A stretch of DNA of 51,758 bases from Candidatus Levyibacteriota bacterium (GCA_016199085.1 JACQHJ010000007.1:1-51758); one strand, 5' to 3'; positions 16,301-24,952 are shown, numbered from the stretch's first letter. Numbers and translations: made by a program. Notes: generated by a model not told the origin, from the letters alone.

Positions 16301-19300
16301 TTGGTGTTGCCAGCTCAATATCCGGAACTTCAACATATTATGGCGGTGGAGGAGGAGGAGCCGGAGGGAATAATGTTGATCTAAATGGCGGTGCCGGAGG
16401 AAATGGAGGAGGCGGCCGCGGAACAGGAGCCTACAATCCTACTACAGGAGTTGCAGGTACGGCAAATACCGGCGGTGGAGGAGGCGGCTCAAGAGATGCA
16501 GTTGGAACTACCGGTGGTTCCGGTATAGTTATCGTCCGCTACCCTACTCCAATTTCTAGTTGGAAAACCCAAAGTCAATGCATCTTTGGTAAATGTCTGG
16601 GATTTGACGGAATTGATGATTATGTAGATGCAGGAAATTCTTCAAATTTGAATGTGGGTGCTTCAGATTTTACGGTTAGTACTTGGATTTATCCAACAAG
16701 TACAGCAAAAAAAGTCTTCTTACAAAAATCAGATTTAAACGATGGCTGGATCGTAGGCCTAAATACTACCAGCAACAACCAAATCTTTTTGGAAGTACGT
16801 GAAAATGGAACCACAAACAGTCAGGAATTGATATACAATTCTACAATCCAAGCAAACAATTGGTATTACATAACTATTGTTAAAACTGGCGCAAACATAA
16901 CTGTATACAAGAATGGAGTTTCTTTAGGTTCGCAAACAGGCTATCAGAATCTTTCTAATTCTTCTGTGAACTTTCAGATAGGAAGAGTTGATTGGTGGCC
17001 ACCAGGATATTTTCAGGGACAGATTGACGAAGTTAAGATTTATAACTATGCCCGTTCTGCAGATCAGGTTAAAGTTGATTATAACAACGGAGCAAATGTC
17101 ATTGGATCTTCAGATGCTAGTAAAAACCTCTCCAACGGCCTAGTTGGTTACTGGAAAATGGATGAAAGTTCTTGGACAGTAGATTGTTCTTCGGAATCCG
17201 TTCTTGACTCATCAGGTAGCGGAAATGGTGGCGCATCCTGTCCTAATTCTACTGGGCCTGCAGGAGGAGCAGTAGGAAAATTTGGAAACGCTGGGAGTTT
17301 TGACGGAAGTAATGACTATGTAGATATTGATGATTCAACTTCACTTAGGCCATCAACTGCAATATCCGTTGGGGCATGGCTTAAGCCTGGTAGCGCAACT
17401 CAAGCTGGATTTGGAATCATAGATAAACGTTATGCTGAGGGAGATGATCCCTATAATTCCTATATTATCGACGTAGAAGGATCAACATATCATTATATGT
17501 TTTGCATAAGCAACGGGACAGCTGGATCTCAAACCTGTGTTTACAGTACAACCTCTTTAACTACAAACTGGACTAATGTTATGGGAACTTATGACGGGTC
17601 TACTATGAAGATTTATGTCAACGGTATTCTGGAAGGATCAACCCCTAAAACCGGAACAATTGGCTACTCCAGTTTACCGCTCAGGATTGGATGTGCTCTT
17701 GCAGGATCACAATGTTTTAACGGTACAATTGATGAGACTAGAATTTATAACCGCGCTCTGGATTCCCGCGAAGTCCAGCAGCTTTATAATTTCGCCCCCG
17801 GCCCTGTGGGATATTGGGACTTCGAAGATGAACAAAATAATCAAAATATTACAAATGGGATTGTTGGTTATTGGAAAATGGATGACGGATCAGGTTCAAC
17901 TGCTTCTGATTCATCGGGTAATGGTTATAATGGAACTATCACTGGAGCCTCATGGTCTAGTTCCTGTAAATATGGAAACTGTCTTTCTTTTTCAGGTTTA
18001 TCTTCCGGTAACAAGGTAGACTTAGGCACCTCTGTTAATCTTAATCCTTCCAATTTCACGGTTTCTGCTTGGGTAAACACTAATAATGCCTCTTATGCCT
18101 ATAACTATATTTTTAGTAGCGATAGGGATTGTTGCGGCACATATAACGGTATTGGCTTTTATATAAACGGTGCAGGAAAGCTAGTCGGCAGTATCTGGAA
18201 TTCTACGAACGCAGGAACTTCATCAAACACAACCCTTTCTGCAAGTACATGGTACTTTGTCACTTTTAGCTATGATGGAAGTAAAATGAAACTATATATC
18301 AATGGCATTTTAGATAAGGAAGAAAGTTACACAGGGAGCGTTGGCTCCCCCGCCAGTTTTAACGTTTCCATAGGGACGATGGGCTTTAATCAAGGAACAT
18401 ACACTTTTAACGGAAAAATAGATGAAACAAGACTTTATAACCGTGCTTTATCGAATAAGGAAATAATCCAGCTTTATGGCATAAGTCCTGCAAATGACAA
18501 ATCCGGTAATGGGAATTACGGAGTCTGGAATGGAACACCTCCTTTTTATGCCCAAGGAAAATATGGCAAAGGAGGAAATTATGATGGAGCTGGTGATTAT
18601 GTCGGAGCTGGAAATTCATCAAATTTACAAATAGGAACAGGTACTATGGAGGCTTGGATTAAAACTTCAAATGCAGGAAGTGGATATAGAGGAATTGTAG
18701 TAAAACAAAGTGCCTACGGATTTTTCTTAACAGATAACGTGTTTACTCTATACGATTGGGGTGCCGGTGCAGGCCGATCTTCAGGAGTAAATTTGGCAGA
18801 TGGAAAATGGCACCATGTAGCCGCCTCCTTCCAAAGCGGCGTAACAAACGGGACCATTCTTTATATTGATGGAGTTGCAACGCTTACTACAACAATGACT
18901 GTTTCAAATCAAACAGTCTCACTTTCCTTTGGTACAGGAAGTGGTACAGCAAATGGACAGGACTTTAACGGTCAAATCGATGAGGTAAAAGTATACAGCT
19001 ATGTAAGGACTTCCGGACAGGTTGTGGAGGATATGAATGCTGGACACCCTGCCCCCGGCTCTCCTGTCGGCTCTCCCCTAGTCCATCTCAAATTCGATGA
19101 CGGTTTTGGTAACTACGCCAGTAATTCAGGTAGTATTGGTGGTATTGGTAATGCAGGATTATATAATATTGCCTCACCTGCAACCGCTGTTTCAGGTTGG
19201 AATCAGAATGGAAAATTTGGGAAAGCGCTTTCTTTTGACGGGACAAATGACTATGCCAAGGTGTTCGATTCGAGTAGCTTGGATATTACTTCCACCATCA

Positions 19301-21159
19301 CCATTAGTGCTTGGGTTAAGCTCACAGATGTTACTGCTTATCGGCAGGTGGTTGCAAAAAATACTACTGGATCTGGCTATAACGACCCATATGCTTTGCG
19401 AGTTGAAATAACTACCGGGAAAGTTTCGGCACGAGTTGGTAATGGAGCAGCAAGTGAAGATACTGTTGTAGGCAATACAAGTGTTTCAGATGGAAAATGG
19501 CACTACATCGTTATGACGCGAGATGCATCATTTCTTAAGCTCTACGTTGATGGAGTATTAGATGCAACGCCAGTAACATCGACAATAACTATGTTTGCTA
19601 ATACAACTGATCTCCGTATAGGATCTTGGGAGGGCGCTTCATTCTATTATAAAGGTTCTATGGATGAAGTCAAAATATTTAATCAAGCCTTAACTGCCGA
19701 CCAAGTAAAGCTGGAATATAACCGCGGAGCTTCTCAGGTCTTAGGTTCTTTGTCTGATACTTCCGGGTTAACGGGCGGATCTGTGGCTTCCAATTCAGCT
19801 TCCGCAGAATACTGCGTCCCCGGAGACACCACCTCCTGCGCATCTCCGGTTGGAAGATGGGATTTTGAGGAAGGACAGGGAACAAGTACGAATGATATAA
19901 GCGGGAATGGCTATAATGGAACATTGACTTCAGGTCCCACTTGGACGCAGGGTAAAATCGGCAAAGCAATAAGTTTTGATGGTAGTAATGACTATATAGA
20001 AACAAATTATGTCCTACCAACAACTAATTTTACGTATTCCTTCTGGGCAAAATCATCTGCGAGTGGAGTTGCAAACCGTCCTTTCGGAAACGCCGATTCA
20101 ACTGCAGGTTTATCTGGAAGCGGAGTAATCTGGGGATACAATGGAGCTACTCATATATATGTCGTTAACAGGCAAGGGGCTAATGTTGGTACTTATGACA
20201 TTGATGCTGTTGCTCCGGGGATTGCTTCTGGCTGGCATCAGGTTGCTGTCACGATCAGTTCAACAGATGGGACCATACTTTATTGGGACGGCGTCAGTAT
20301 CGGGACTAATGCCTTAACAACAAGTATTACCAGCTCTTTAACTACAAGGATTGGCCGGCATGGTAACGGAACAGACGCTTTCAACGGCACTATTGACGAA
20401 GTTAAAATATATAACTATGTCCGTACTCCTGCCCAAGTTGCCTGGGATTATAATCAGGGCAAACCCGTGGCTCACTGGAAATTTGACGAGTGCCAAGGAA
20501 CAACAGCAAACGACTCTTCAGGAAGAGGAAACTATGGAACAATAACTGCCGGGGGAAGCGGAGGAAATAGTAGTGTTGGAACTTGCGCCGGGTCTTCTAG
20601 TATGTGGGGAGACGGAGATAATGGAAAGTTTAACTATTCTCTTGATTTTGACGGAACAGATGATGATGTAACCAGTAACTATTCTGATATGGATAATAAA
20701 TACACGGTATCTTTATGGATGAAGACAACAGCTTCAGGCAATAATCCATGGTTTTTTAATGATAGTTCACCAGTCGGATTTAACGAAGCATTTATACAAG
20801 GTACGAATGGTACTGTTTCGGTGGTTACAAAAAATACTTCCAATACCGCTTTTGGTGCGGATAGTAACTCAGCATTAAATGACGGGAGTTGGCATCAAGT
20901 TGTCAGTGTAGTTGATTGGGATGCCACCTATATAAAGCTTTATGTTGATGGGAAACTTCAAGAAACTACTACCCTTTCGGGTACTAGGAGGACAGATGGA
21001 TCAAATATTGTCATCGGAAGAAGAGCGGATGGAGGGAGTTATTATACAGGACAGCTCGATGATATTAGAATTTATAAATATCCTATGACTGCTTCACAGG
21101 TAAAAACCCTTTACTCAGGTGGTGCAATAAACTATGGTCCGGCAACGGGAGCACCCTAA
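13345..21159 (+). CDS. Giant adhesin-like surface protein: DUF2341, glycine-rich, fibrinogen-like and seven LamG-like domains
   Basis: This is a 2604-residue protein. After a basic cytoplasmic start there is one membrane segment at about residues 47-65 (VLIGIALIVLIIAIPISMYI), probably an uncleaved anchor. DUF2341 follows (about 72-180, GYRQRVDITNSGSAQ to IYVYYGNP). A glycine-rich beta domain (about 195-290) is interrupted by a fibrinogen-C-like domain (about 300-545, with SGAYWIDPDG, AYCDMTYAGGGWTMMMK and a C-terminal CCQD) and resumes at about 550-740. A second glycine-rich domain covers about 800-1065. Seven concanavalin-A/LamG-type domains run from about 1085 to the end, each opening with a variant of FDGxxDYV and closing with IDEVKIYN. 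Such domains bind glycans or proteins, so adhesion or surface coating is the likely role. No sorting motif is seen at the C-terminus. No clear Shine-Dalgarno precedes the ATG. Confidence 0.85.
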   Translation: MKDKTIKIIKKLTKIIKIIRLPFKGIYRLLFPWQHLSKRKQRVLIGIALIVLIIAIPISMYILSHPFGSNAAWFDDNYGYRQRVDITNSGSAQTNYQIVITLNTSALISAGKMQAGCNDIRIVDLTGDLLPYWIETGGSNGCNTTTTKVWTKVTSIPTSGQTIYVYYGNPMAASASDISWMPTGGTITLLSDGHRVHKFTSSGTFTTTANLYVETLVVAGGGGGGMDMGGGGGGGGVIYNSGYAVATGSVTATVGAGGAGAPAAGTGGQPSVHQYTIPATNGENSLIAPATATTFGSSSDTAGKSCYSLKLDGVSTSGAYWIDPDGAGGNSPFQAYCDMTYAGGGWTMMMKATTGTTFNYSSSYWTTTNTLNPSETNTNDGDAKFRSFNEYSVKDLMARWPDISSGTWRWRQDDFNDGNAVVLPTFFTNANLKFFGDAKNFSGWSNGIFSSQVDIRFYGFNFVNNPGYGFNAKVRWGFGWNENGEGLYVNPATLNGGAAPGSDDVSGGIGMDSTFGNYSAGDKINCCQDTTGINRSARVEIYGRNTNDPPDTTTVLAAIGGGHGGSSYYGYTPGAAGAGGGSGGGTSGYSDGSTRAGGIGFSGQGYNGGQGGGQYYSGGGGGAGGVGASATNQPNGGIGVENSILGTSYYWGGGGGGAAYSASTGGNGGNGGGGGGAIGTTTGGAGLNSGSAGGGGACCSWANTPGGNAGANTGGGGGGGSHYNATNKGGDGGSGIVVVSYPSATGPTIASPTNEEKGPSAVAYWKFDEGSGIIASDSSSNGNNGTLTNMTSTAATGGTITTSGGYTIHTFTSSGTFTPNASLTSVEVLVVGGGGGGGGRHGGGGGGGGVRTANLAVTATPYTVTVGAGGTAAPYGGQGGNGGDSVLSTITSTGGGGGGGYNNGAATVNGNPGGSGGGGAEATGLPGGTGTAGAGNTPSTSPSQGNNGGVGLGNGGTNDWAGGGGGGAGAAGGNATAGYQGGTGGVGVASSISGTSTYYGGGGGGAGGNNVDLNGGAGGNGGGGRGTGAYNPTTGVAGTANTGGGGGGSRDAVGTTGGSGIVIVRYPTPISSWKTQSQCIFGKCLGFDGIDDYVDAGNSSNLNVGASDFTVSTWIYPTSTAKKVFLQKSDLNDGWIVGLNTTSNNQIFLEVRENGTTNSQELIYNSTIQANNWYYITIVKTGANITVYKNGVSLGSQTGYQNLSNSSVNFQIGRVDWWPPGYFQGQIDEVKIYNYARSADQVKVDYNNGANVIGSSDASKNLSNGLVGYWKMDESSWTVDCSSESVLDSSGSGNGGASCPNSTGPAGGAVGKFGNAGSFDGSNDYVDIDDSTSLRPSTAISVGAWLKPGSATQAGFGIIDKRYAEGDDPYNSYIIDVEGSTYHYMFCISNGTAGSQTCVYSTTSLTTNWTNVMGTYDGSTMKIYVNGILEGSTPKTGTIGYSSLPLRIGCALAGSQCFNGTIDETRIYNRALDSREVQQLYNFAPGPVGYWDFEDEQNNQNITNGIVGYWKMDDGSGSTASDSSGNGYNGTITGASWSSSCKYGNCLSFSGLSSGNKVDLGTSVNLNPSNFTVSAWVNTNNASYAYNYIFSSDRDCCGTYNGIGFYINGAGKLVGSIWNSTNAGTSSNTTLSASTWYFVTFSYDGSKMKLYINGILDKEESYTGSVGSPASFNVSIGTMGFNQGTYTFNGKIDETRLYNRALSNKEIIQLYGISPANDKSGNGNYGVWNGTPPFYAQGKYGKGGNYDGAGDYVGAGNSSNLQIGTGTMEAWIKTSNAGSGYRGIVVKQSAYGFFLTDNVFTLYDWGAGAGRSSGVNLADGKWHHVAASFQSGVTNGTILYIDGVATLTTTMTVSNQTVSLSFGTGSGTANGQDFNGQIDEVKVYSYVRTSGQVVEDMNAGHPAPGSPVGSPLVHLKFDDGFGNYASNSGSIGGIGNAGLYNIASPATAVSGWNQNGKFGKALSFDGTNDYAKVFDSSSLDITSTITISAWVKLTDVTAYRQVVAKNTTGSGYNDPYALRVEITTGKVSARVGNGAASEDTVVGNTSVSDGKWHYIVMTRDASFLKLYVDGVLDATPVTSTITMFANTTDLRIGSWEGASFYYKGSMDEVKIFNQALTADQVKLEYNRGASQVLGSLSDTSGLTGGSVASNSASAEYCVPGDTTSCASPVGRWDFEEGQGTSTNDISGNGYNGTLTSGPTWTQGKIGKAISFDGSNDYIETNYVLPTTNFTYSFWAKSSASGVANRPFGNADSTAGLSGSGVIWGYNGATHIYVVNRQGANVGTYDIDAVAPGIASGWHQVAVTISSTDGTILYWDGVSIGTNALTTSITSSLTTRIGRHGNGTDAFNGTIDEVKIYNYVRTPAQVAWDYNQGKPVAHWKFDECQGTTANDSSGRGNYGTITAGGSGGNSSVGTCAGSSSMWGDGDNGKFNYSLDFDGTDDDVTSNYSDMDNKYTVSLWMKTTASGNNPWFFNDSSPVGFNEAFIQGTNGTVSVVTKNTSNTAFGADSNSALNDGSWHQVVSVVDWDATYIKLYVDGKLQETTTLSGTRRTDGSNIVIGRRADGGSYYTGQLDDIRIYKYPMTASQVKTLYSGGAINYGPATGAP

Positions 21160-21194
21160 TTTTAGATTATTAGCGTATTAATAAGTTTTTATCC

Positions 21195-21223
21195 TTGACA
21201 TTATATTTTAATACTGGTAACTT
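21195..21223 (+). promoter_or_regulatory. Promoter for the O-antigen-ligase-like gene
   Basis: A perfect TTGACA (21195-21200) is followed after 17 bases by TAACTT (21218-21223), preceded by TG-n as in extended -10 promoters. The start site would be near 21230, only about 7 bases before the ATG at 21237. The -10 hexamer is weak; the -35, spacing and extension support the call. Confidence 0.55.
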
Positions 21224-21236
21224 TAACTAATAAATC

Positions 21237-23402
21237 ATGAATGATGCTGTAAGGGAACAATGGGCTTTATATTTAGAGAAAGCATCCGCAATCATACTCG
21301 GTATCCTTTTTGTATTATTCCCTTTGGTATTTACAGATCTATTAACAGATCTTTTTATTCTTCCCAAACAAGCCTTTCTTGCTTTCGGTGTTTTGGTTTT
21401 AATGATTCTTTACGGAGTTAGAACGTTTTTTACCCAGAATCTTAGGATCAAAAGAACGCCGTTTGATCTTCCTGTACTATTGTTTATAGGCTCGGTTATC
21501 CTTTCAGTTGTCTTTTCGGTTGCAAAGTATGATTCCTTGTTTAATTTCATTCCCCTTCTCTTTGCCGGCATATCTTTTTTTGCCATAACTTATAATACTA
21601 GAGATCAAAAATCACTTAACTTTTTAACAGCGTGTCTGCTCGCAGGTGGTGCTTTAATCTCAATACTTACTGCCTTTACTTTTCTTAAGGTTTACGTATT
21701 TCCAATGGAAGCAACCAAATTCCAGACATTTACTCCGCTTGGCTCTATACTTGACCAAGCTTTATATCTTGGTCTTTTACTACCCCTGGGAGGATATTTT
21801 CTCTATCCTTTAGTTAAAAAAGGCAGAAATGCGATATTTACTTCTACTAAAGAAGATCCTTTAAGCGTTGTCGGGTTTTCAGTACTGACATTTCTTATTC
21901 TAGTAGGTCTTTCTATATCAATCTATGAACTAATAGTACTACAAAAGCCATTGATCCTTCCCTTGGCAACAGGCTTCCAGACTGCCTTTGCAGCCATTTC
22001 CCAGGATGGCGGAAGAGTAATCCAAGGATTTTTGTTTGGCTCGGGCTACGGACAGTTTGCAACAGTGTTTTTAAGGTTTAAGCAGGCAATATTTAACACA
22101 AATCCTGATATTTGGAACTTAACTTTCTTTAGATCCTCTACCTATGTCTTAGAACTTCTTTCAACAACAGGCTTACTTGGATTTCTATCTTTCCTTTTTA
22201 TAGTTTTAAGAGTAATAAGACAAAGACCGCTTTTTGTTCCCCTACTTCTAATAGTAATTTTGTCGTTTGTTCTCCCCTTTGCTTTCTATCATGTGGCCCT
22301 TCTCTTCTTTATGCTTGGCATTTATTCAGTTTTGAAAAGTCTGCATAACCATCAGGACTATTTTGACGTTGAATTGCAATTAGTTGCATCCAAAAAAGGC
22401 TTCTTTGTGTTATCAAGTGAAGAAGTGAGTGCAAAGAGCAGCCAGGAAAAATACGGAAAAATACTTGCCTCCATTGTTTTAGTTGTAATCGGTATTTTTG
22501 CCCTAATCTTTGGGTTTTTAAGCTATGACTTTACAGTCGCCAATGCAACCTTCCAAAGATCTTTGGTAGCAGCTTCTCAAAATAATGGACAACAAACATA
22601 TGATTTTCAATCAAATGCGCTAAACAGCCTTTCCGGAAGATATGTCGACGCATATCACAGGGTCTTTGCCCAGACAAACCTGGCACTTGCCAATTCGTTG
22701 GCAACATCTATTCCACAGGGATCTTCCCCTAGTGCCCAAACAACGCAGACTATAAATACTTTGGTTCAGCAGTCAATCAATAGCGGAAGAACCGCTACTT
22801 CAATCTCACCAAACAGCGCAGTTAACTGGCAAAACCTTTCCTCTATTTATAGAGCCTTAATTGGCTTTGGCCAGAATGCGGACAGCTTTGCAATCCTTGC
22901 AGCCCAACAGGCTATCCAGCTTGATCCCACAAATCCACAGGAGTATATAAACCTGGGAGGACTTTATTACCAGATAAAAGCCTGGGACAGAGCTTTGGAA
23001 CAATTCCAGATAGCGATAAACCTAAAGCCTGATCTTCCCAACGCCTATTACAACCATGCCCATGCATTCATAGAAAAAGGAGACCTGGCTTCTGGCTTGG
23101 AAGATTTAAAAGCTGTAAAAGAATTAGTTAAAAGCGACAAAGAAAACACCAAGAAAATTGACGAGGAAATAAAACAACTGGAAGAAGCTATTAAGCAAGG
23201 CGGAGGAAATCAAGTAGTACAGCAAGAACAACAACCACAGCAGGTTTTACCAACTCAAAATCCTAAAGTCGAAATACCAGGACCAACAGCTTCTGTCACT
23301 CCTACACAAACACCTACCCCAACGCCTGTTCCTAGTGGAACAATTAGTCCGTCTATTAGCCCATCCCCTACTTCATCAGCATCAGCGCCACCACATCCAT
23401 AA
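21237..23402 (+). CDS. O-antigen-ligase-like polytopic membrane protein with TPR and Ser/Thr/Pro tail
   Basis: This 721-residue protein has about ten hydrophobic segments in residues 15-440, arranged as in the O-antigen ligase/Wzy-type family, with a long extracytoplasmic loop containing FQTAFAAISQDGGRVIQGFLFGSGYGQF. The last membrane segment (about 412-432) is followed by a soluble part with TPR repeats at about 527-630 (NPQEYINLGGLYYQIKAWDR, LPNAYYNHAHAFIEKGD). The protein ends in a low-complexity tail rich in Pro, Thr and Ser. Family members transfer or polymerise undecaprenyl-linked glycans. The TPR part may recruit partners. In CPR this architecture is often the only ligase-like gene in a surface-glycan locus. 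Its place beside two giant surface proteins and other glycosyltransferases suggests glycosylation of cell-surface material. Substrate unknown. Confidence 0.75.
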   Translation: MNDAVREQWALYLEKASAIILGILFVLFPLVFTDLLTDLFILPKQAFLAFGVLVLMILYGVRTFFTQNLRIKRTPFDLPVLLFIGSVILSVVFSVAKYDSLFNFIPLLFAGISFFAITYNTRDQKSLNFLTACLLAGGALISILTAFTFLKVYVFPMEATKFQTFTPLGSILDQALYLGLLLPLGGYFLYPLVKKGRNAIFTSTKEDPLSVVGFSVLTFLILVGLSISIYELIVLQKPLILPLATGFQTAFAAISQDGGRVIQGFLFGSGYGQFATVFLRFKQAIFNTNPDIWNLTFFRSSTYVLELLSTTGLLGFLSFLFIVLRVIRQRPLFVPLLLIVILSFVLPFAFYHVALLFFMLGIYSVLKSLHNHQDYFDVELQLVASKKGFFVLSSEEVSAKSSQEKYGKILASIVLVVIGIFALIFGFLSYDFTVANATFQRSLVAASQNNGQQTYDFQSNALNSLSGRYVDAYHRVFAQTNLALANSLATSIPQGSSPSAQTTQTINTLVQQSINSGRTATSISPNSAVNWQNLSSIYRALIGFGQNADSFAILAAQQAIQLDPTNPQEYINLGGLYYQIKAWDRALEQFQIAINLKPDLPNAYYNHAHAFIEKGDLASGLEDLKAVKELVKSDKENTKKIDEEIKQLEEAIKQGGGNQVVQQEQQPQQVLPTQNPKVEIPGPTASVTPTQTPTPTPVPSGTISPSISPSPTSSASAPPHP

Positions 23403-23496
23403 CAATAAGAATAAGGACGTAAACAAAAGCCTAGTTTATAATCATTAGTGAAACTTATACACATAGAATCTTAATAACTGATCGTGAACTCTATTA

Positions 23497-23754
23497 TTAA
23501 GCTGTAGCTTTATGAAGTATAGAAGAAGCAAGTGTTTGATAGGGTATACCTTCTTCGGCCGCTTTTCTTTTTAATTTCGCAAGAGTTCTCTCTGAAAGAC
23601 GGATATTAATGTTTTTTGTCTTATTGAGGGTGTTTTTTGCAATTTCCTGAAATCTCTTTTTCTCTTTTTCAAAATTTGGAACCTGAATCCATTCTCCTTT
23701 CTCGACTTCATTAAGGAGTTTTTGTTCTTCTTTAGTTAATTCATAGTATTTCAT
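23497..23754 (-). CDS. BrnA/RHH-type antitoxin
   Basis: The protein has 85 residues. The C-terminal half NIRLSERTLAKLKRKAAEEG is a ribbon-helix-helix DNA-binding segment, as in CopG/BrnA antitoxins. The N-terminal half (LTKEEQKLLNEVEKGEW) is the acidic or helical part that usually binds the toxin. The ATG lies two bases after the stop of the toxin gene, so the pair is one operon in the toxin-first order typical of BrnT/BrnA. The likely role is to neutralise the toxin and, with it, repress the shared promoter at 24051-24079. Confidence 0.8.
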   Translation of the reverse strand: MKYYELTKEEQKLLNEVEKGEWIQVPNFEKEKKRFQEIAKNTLNKTKNINIRLSERTLAKLKRKAAEEGIPYQTLASSILHKATA

Positions 23755-23756
23755 AA

Positions 23757-24035
23757 TTATTTTCCTCTAATTAAATATTTCTTGGTCATCTTTCTACTTG
23801 GAATAATCGTTTTTAAAAAAACCTTTTTCTCATCTTCTACAAAAGGAACTGTGTAAGCATAATTTTCAATATTTACGATAATCATTTTTTGATTAGGATA
23901 ACGTTTTTTATTTGGGTGGCTAATTCTATCAAGTTCATTTCCCTCATCTAAAGCATGTATAACGTCTTCAAAACAGACTCCCCGTTCTTCTTTTAACCAT
24001 TCATTCTTCCCCTTATCCCAGTCAAAATACTTCAC
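23757..24035 (-). CDS. BrnT-like toxin (ribonuclease toxin family)
   Basis: The protein has 92 residues. The opening MKYFDWDKGKNEWLKEERGVCFEDV matches BrnT/DUF497-type toxins (F-x-WD-x-x-KN ... GV-x-FE). The end KTIIPSRKMTKKYL matches the usual IPSRK-x-T-x-KY signature. BrnT proteins have a RelE-like fold and cleave RNA. Toxin comes first and antitoxin second, with a 2-base gap. The start codon lies about 9 bases after the predicted transcription start, so the message is nearly leaderless. The gene appears intact. Confidence 0.8.
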   Translation of the reverse strand: MKYFDWDKGKNEWLKEERGVCFEDVIHALDEGNELDRISHPNKKRYPNQKMIIVNIENYAYTVPFVEDEKKVFLKTIIPSRKMTKKYLIRGK

Positions 24036-24050
24036 AACCTATTTACGATT

Positions 24051-24079
24051 ATTTTATGACAAATAATATCATTTGTCAA
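24051..24079 (-). promoter_or_regulatory. Toxin-antitoxin promoter with palindromic operator in the spacer
   Basis: Read on the minus strand, TTGACA (24074-24079) and TAAAAT (24051-24056) are separated by exactly 17 bases. A palindrome TGACAAAT-6-ATTTGTCA (24057-24078) fills the spacer and overlaps the -35 box. A dimeric ribbon-helix-helix antitoxin bound there would block polymerase, which fits autoregulation of the downstream toxin-antitoxin operon. The protein-site link is inferred. Confidence 0.75.
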
Positions 24080-24107
24080 TATCCTATGTTTGGAATTAGT
24101 AAAAATT

Positions 24108-24173
24108 TTATTAGCTAAGTTGACGTGAATTTAGACAGTTAACAAGCGGAATTCGCGCTAAATTAGCTAATAA
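24108..24173. repeat. Nested inverted repeats in the intergenic region upstream of the toxin-antitoxin operon
   Basis: A perfect 11-bp inverted repeat TTATTAGCTAA (24108-24118) / TTAGCTAATAA (24163-24173) encloses AATTTAG (24128-24134) / CTAAATT (24158-24164). The region 24080-24345 has no gene that I can support. Short related words (TAGACARTT-like) recur at 24131, 24190 and 24205. It may be a decayed small mobile element or a chance AT-rich palindrome. Confidence 0.35.
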
Positions 24174-24345
24174 GCCATATTTAAGGGTAGATAGACAATT
24201 TTTGGACGATTATTAGACGATTTGCAAGCTAATTTCCCACGCAAAATACATCTCTTTATTTAACTTTTGGGAAATTAATATTAGAGGAAACAAATAGACT
24301 AAGTAAATAATCTATAATTATTACAATTAAAGATAATTAAATCTT

Positions 24346-24636
24346 TTATTGAGCTTGTCTTTGATTTCTGAAGCAATCTCTGCAAAGAACCGGTCTGTCT
24401 CCTCTTGGTTTAAAAGGAACAGTATCGGTCTTTCCACAGTTAGCACAGGTTATTTCAAAGCTTTCTCTAGGTCCTCTTGATTCGTTCATTCGGGCCTTTT
24501 TCTTTGCTCTACAATCAGGACATCTGACTGGTGCGTTTTCGAAACCTTTTTCCTGGTAGAACTTTTGTTCGGACGCTGTCCAAACAAACTCTTTTCCACA
24601 GTCTCTACAAACTAATGTTTTATCTTGAAAATCCAT
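24346..24636 (-). CDS. Double zinc-ribbon protein
   Basis: The protein has 96 residues and four CxxC pairs: VCRDCGKEF, RCPDCRAK, TCANCGKTD and LCRDCFRN. They form two zinc ribbons joined by a basic linker with an RGPRES segment. Such small CxxC-x17-CxxC proteins are very common in CPR genomes, are often expressed, and may bind nucleic acid; no biochemical role is established that I know of. The ATG at 24636 opens the frame. No clear Shine-Dalgarno stands directly upstream. The product is intact and the fold call is secure, the function open. Confidence 0.8.
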   Translation of the reverse strand: MDFQDKTLVCRDCGKEFVWTASEQKFYQEKGFENAPVRCPDCRAKKKARMNESRGPRESFEITCANCGKTDTVPFKPRGDRPVLCRDCFRNQRQAQ

Positions 24637-24822
24637 TTATTGAAAAGTCAATATTTAACAAATCTCCCTTAAGATCGATCTATCAAATATTTAAATTAAA
24701 TCTTTCACCTCCCTATAAACTAGTACCATTTTCCTTTTCTATCTTTATAGAGAGATAAGGAGCTGATCCATAGGTTACAAAGGTATTATATCAAAAACTT
24801 AGAAGAGTTGCCACTAATTGAT

Positions 24823-24917
24823 TTATTTACCGTAAATCTCATCATGCGTACCTATGTCAATAAAGTAGGCAATGTTTTCCTCATAGAGTTAACTATTTCT
24901 CGTACTAAAACATAACT
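24823..24917 (-). pseudogene. Remnant of a RelE-family toxin gene, frameshifted
   Basis: On the minus strand, 24823-24888 encodes a peptide ending YEENIAYFIDIGTHDEIYGK and a stop, the C-terminal signature of RelE/YafQ-type toxins (FIDIGTHDE-x-Y). The matching upstream part SYVLVREIVNS is in a neighbouring frame at about 24885-24917, so a frameshift separates them. No start, N-terminus or antitoxin is left. The fragment ends inside the promoter of the next gene, so the ATPase gene or its promoter probably replaced the rest. Rest of the gap 24637-24952: nothing else found. Confidence 0.55.
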
Positions 24918-24944
24918 TGACTTTTATAATTCTCGGGTTATAAT
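24917..24944 (+). promoter_or_regulatory. Promoter giving a near-leaderless ATPase mRNA
   Basis: TTGACT (24917-24922), 16 bases, then a perfect TATAAT (24939-24944). The ATG at 24953 starts 8 bases after the -10 box, so transcription should begin at or within a few bases of the start codon. Confidence 0.65.
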
Positions 24945-24952
24945 ATATCTAT

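Noticed and set aside
14933-16384. Histidine-, leucine- or valine-rich open frames across the glycine-rich region
   Set aside because: GGA/GGT/GGC codon runs read in other frames give such compositions; the main frame is continuous.
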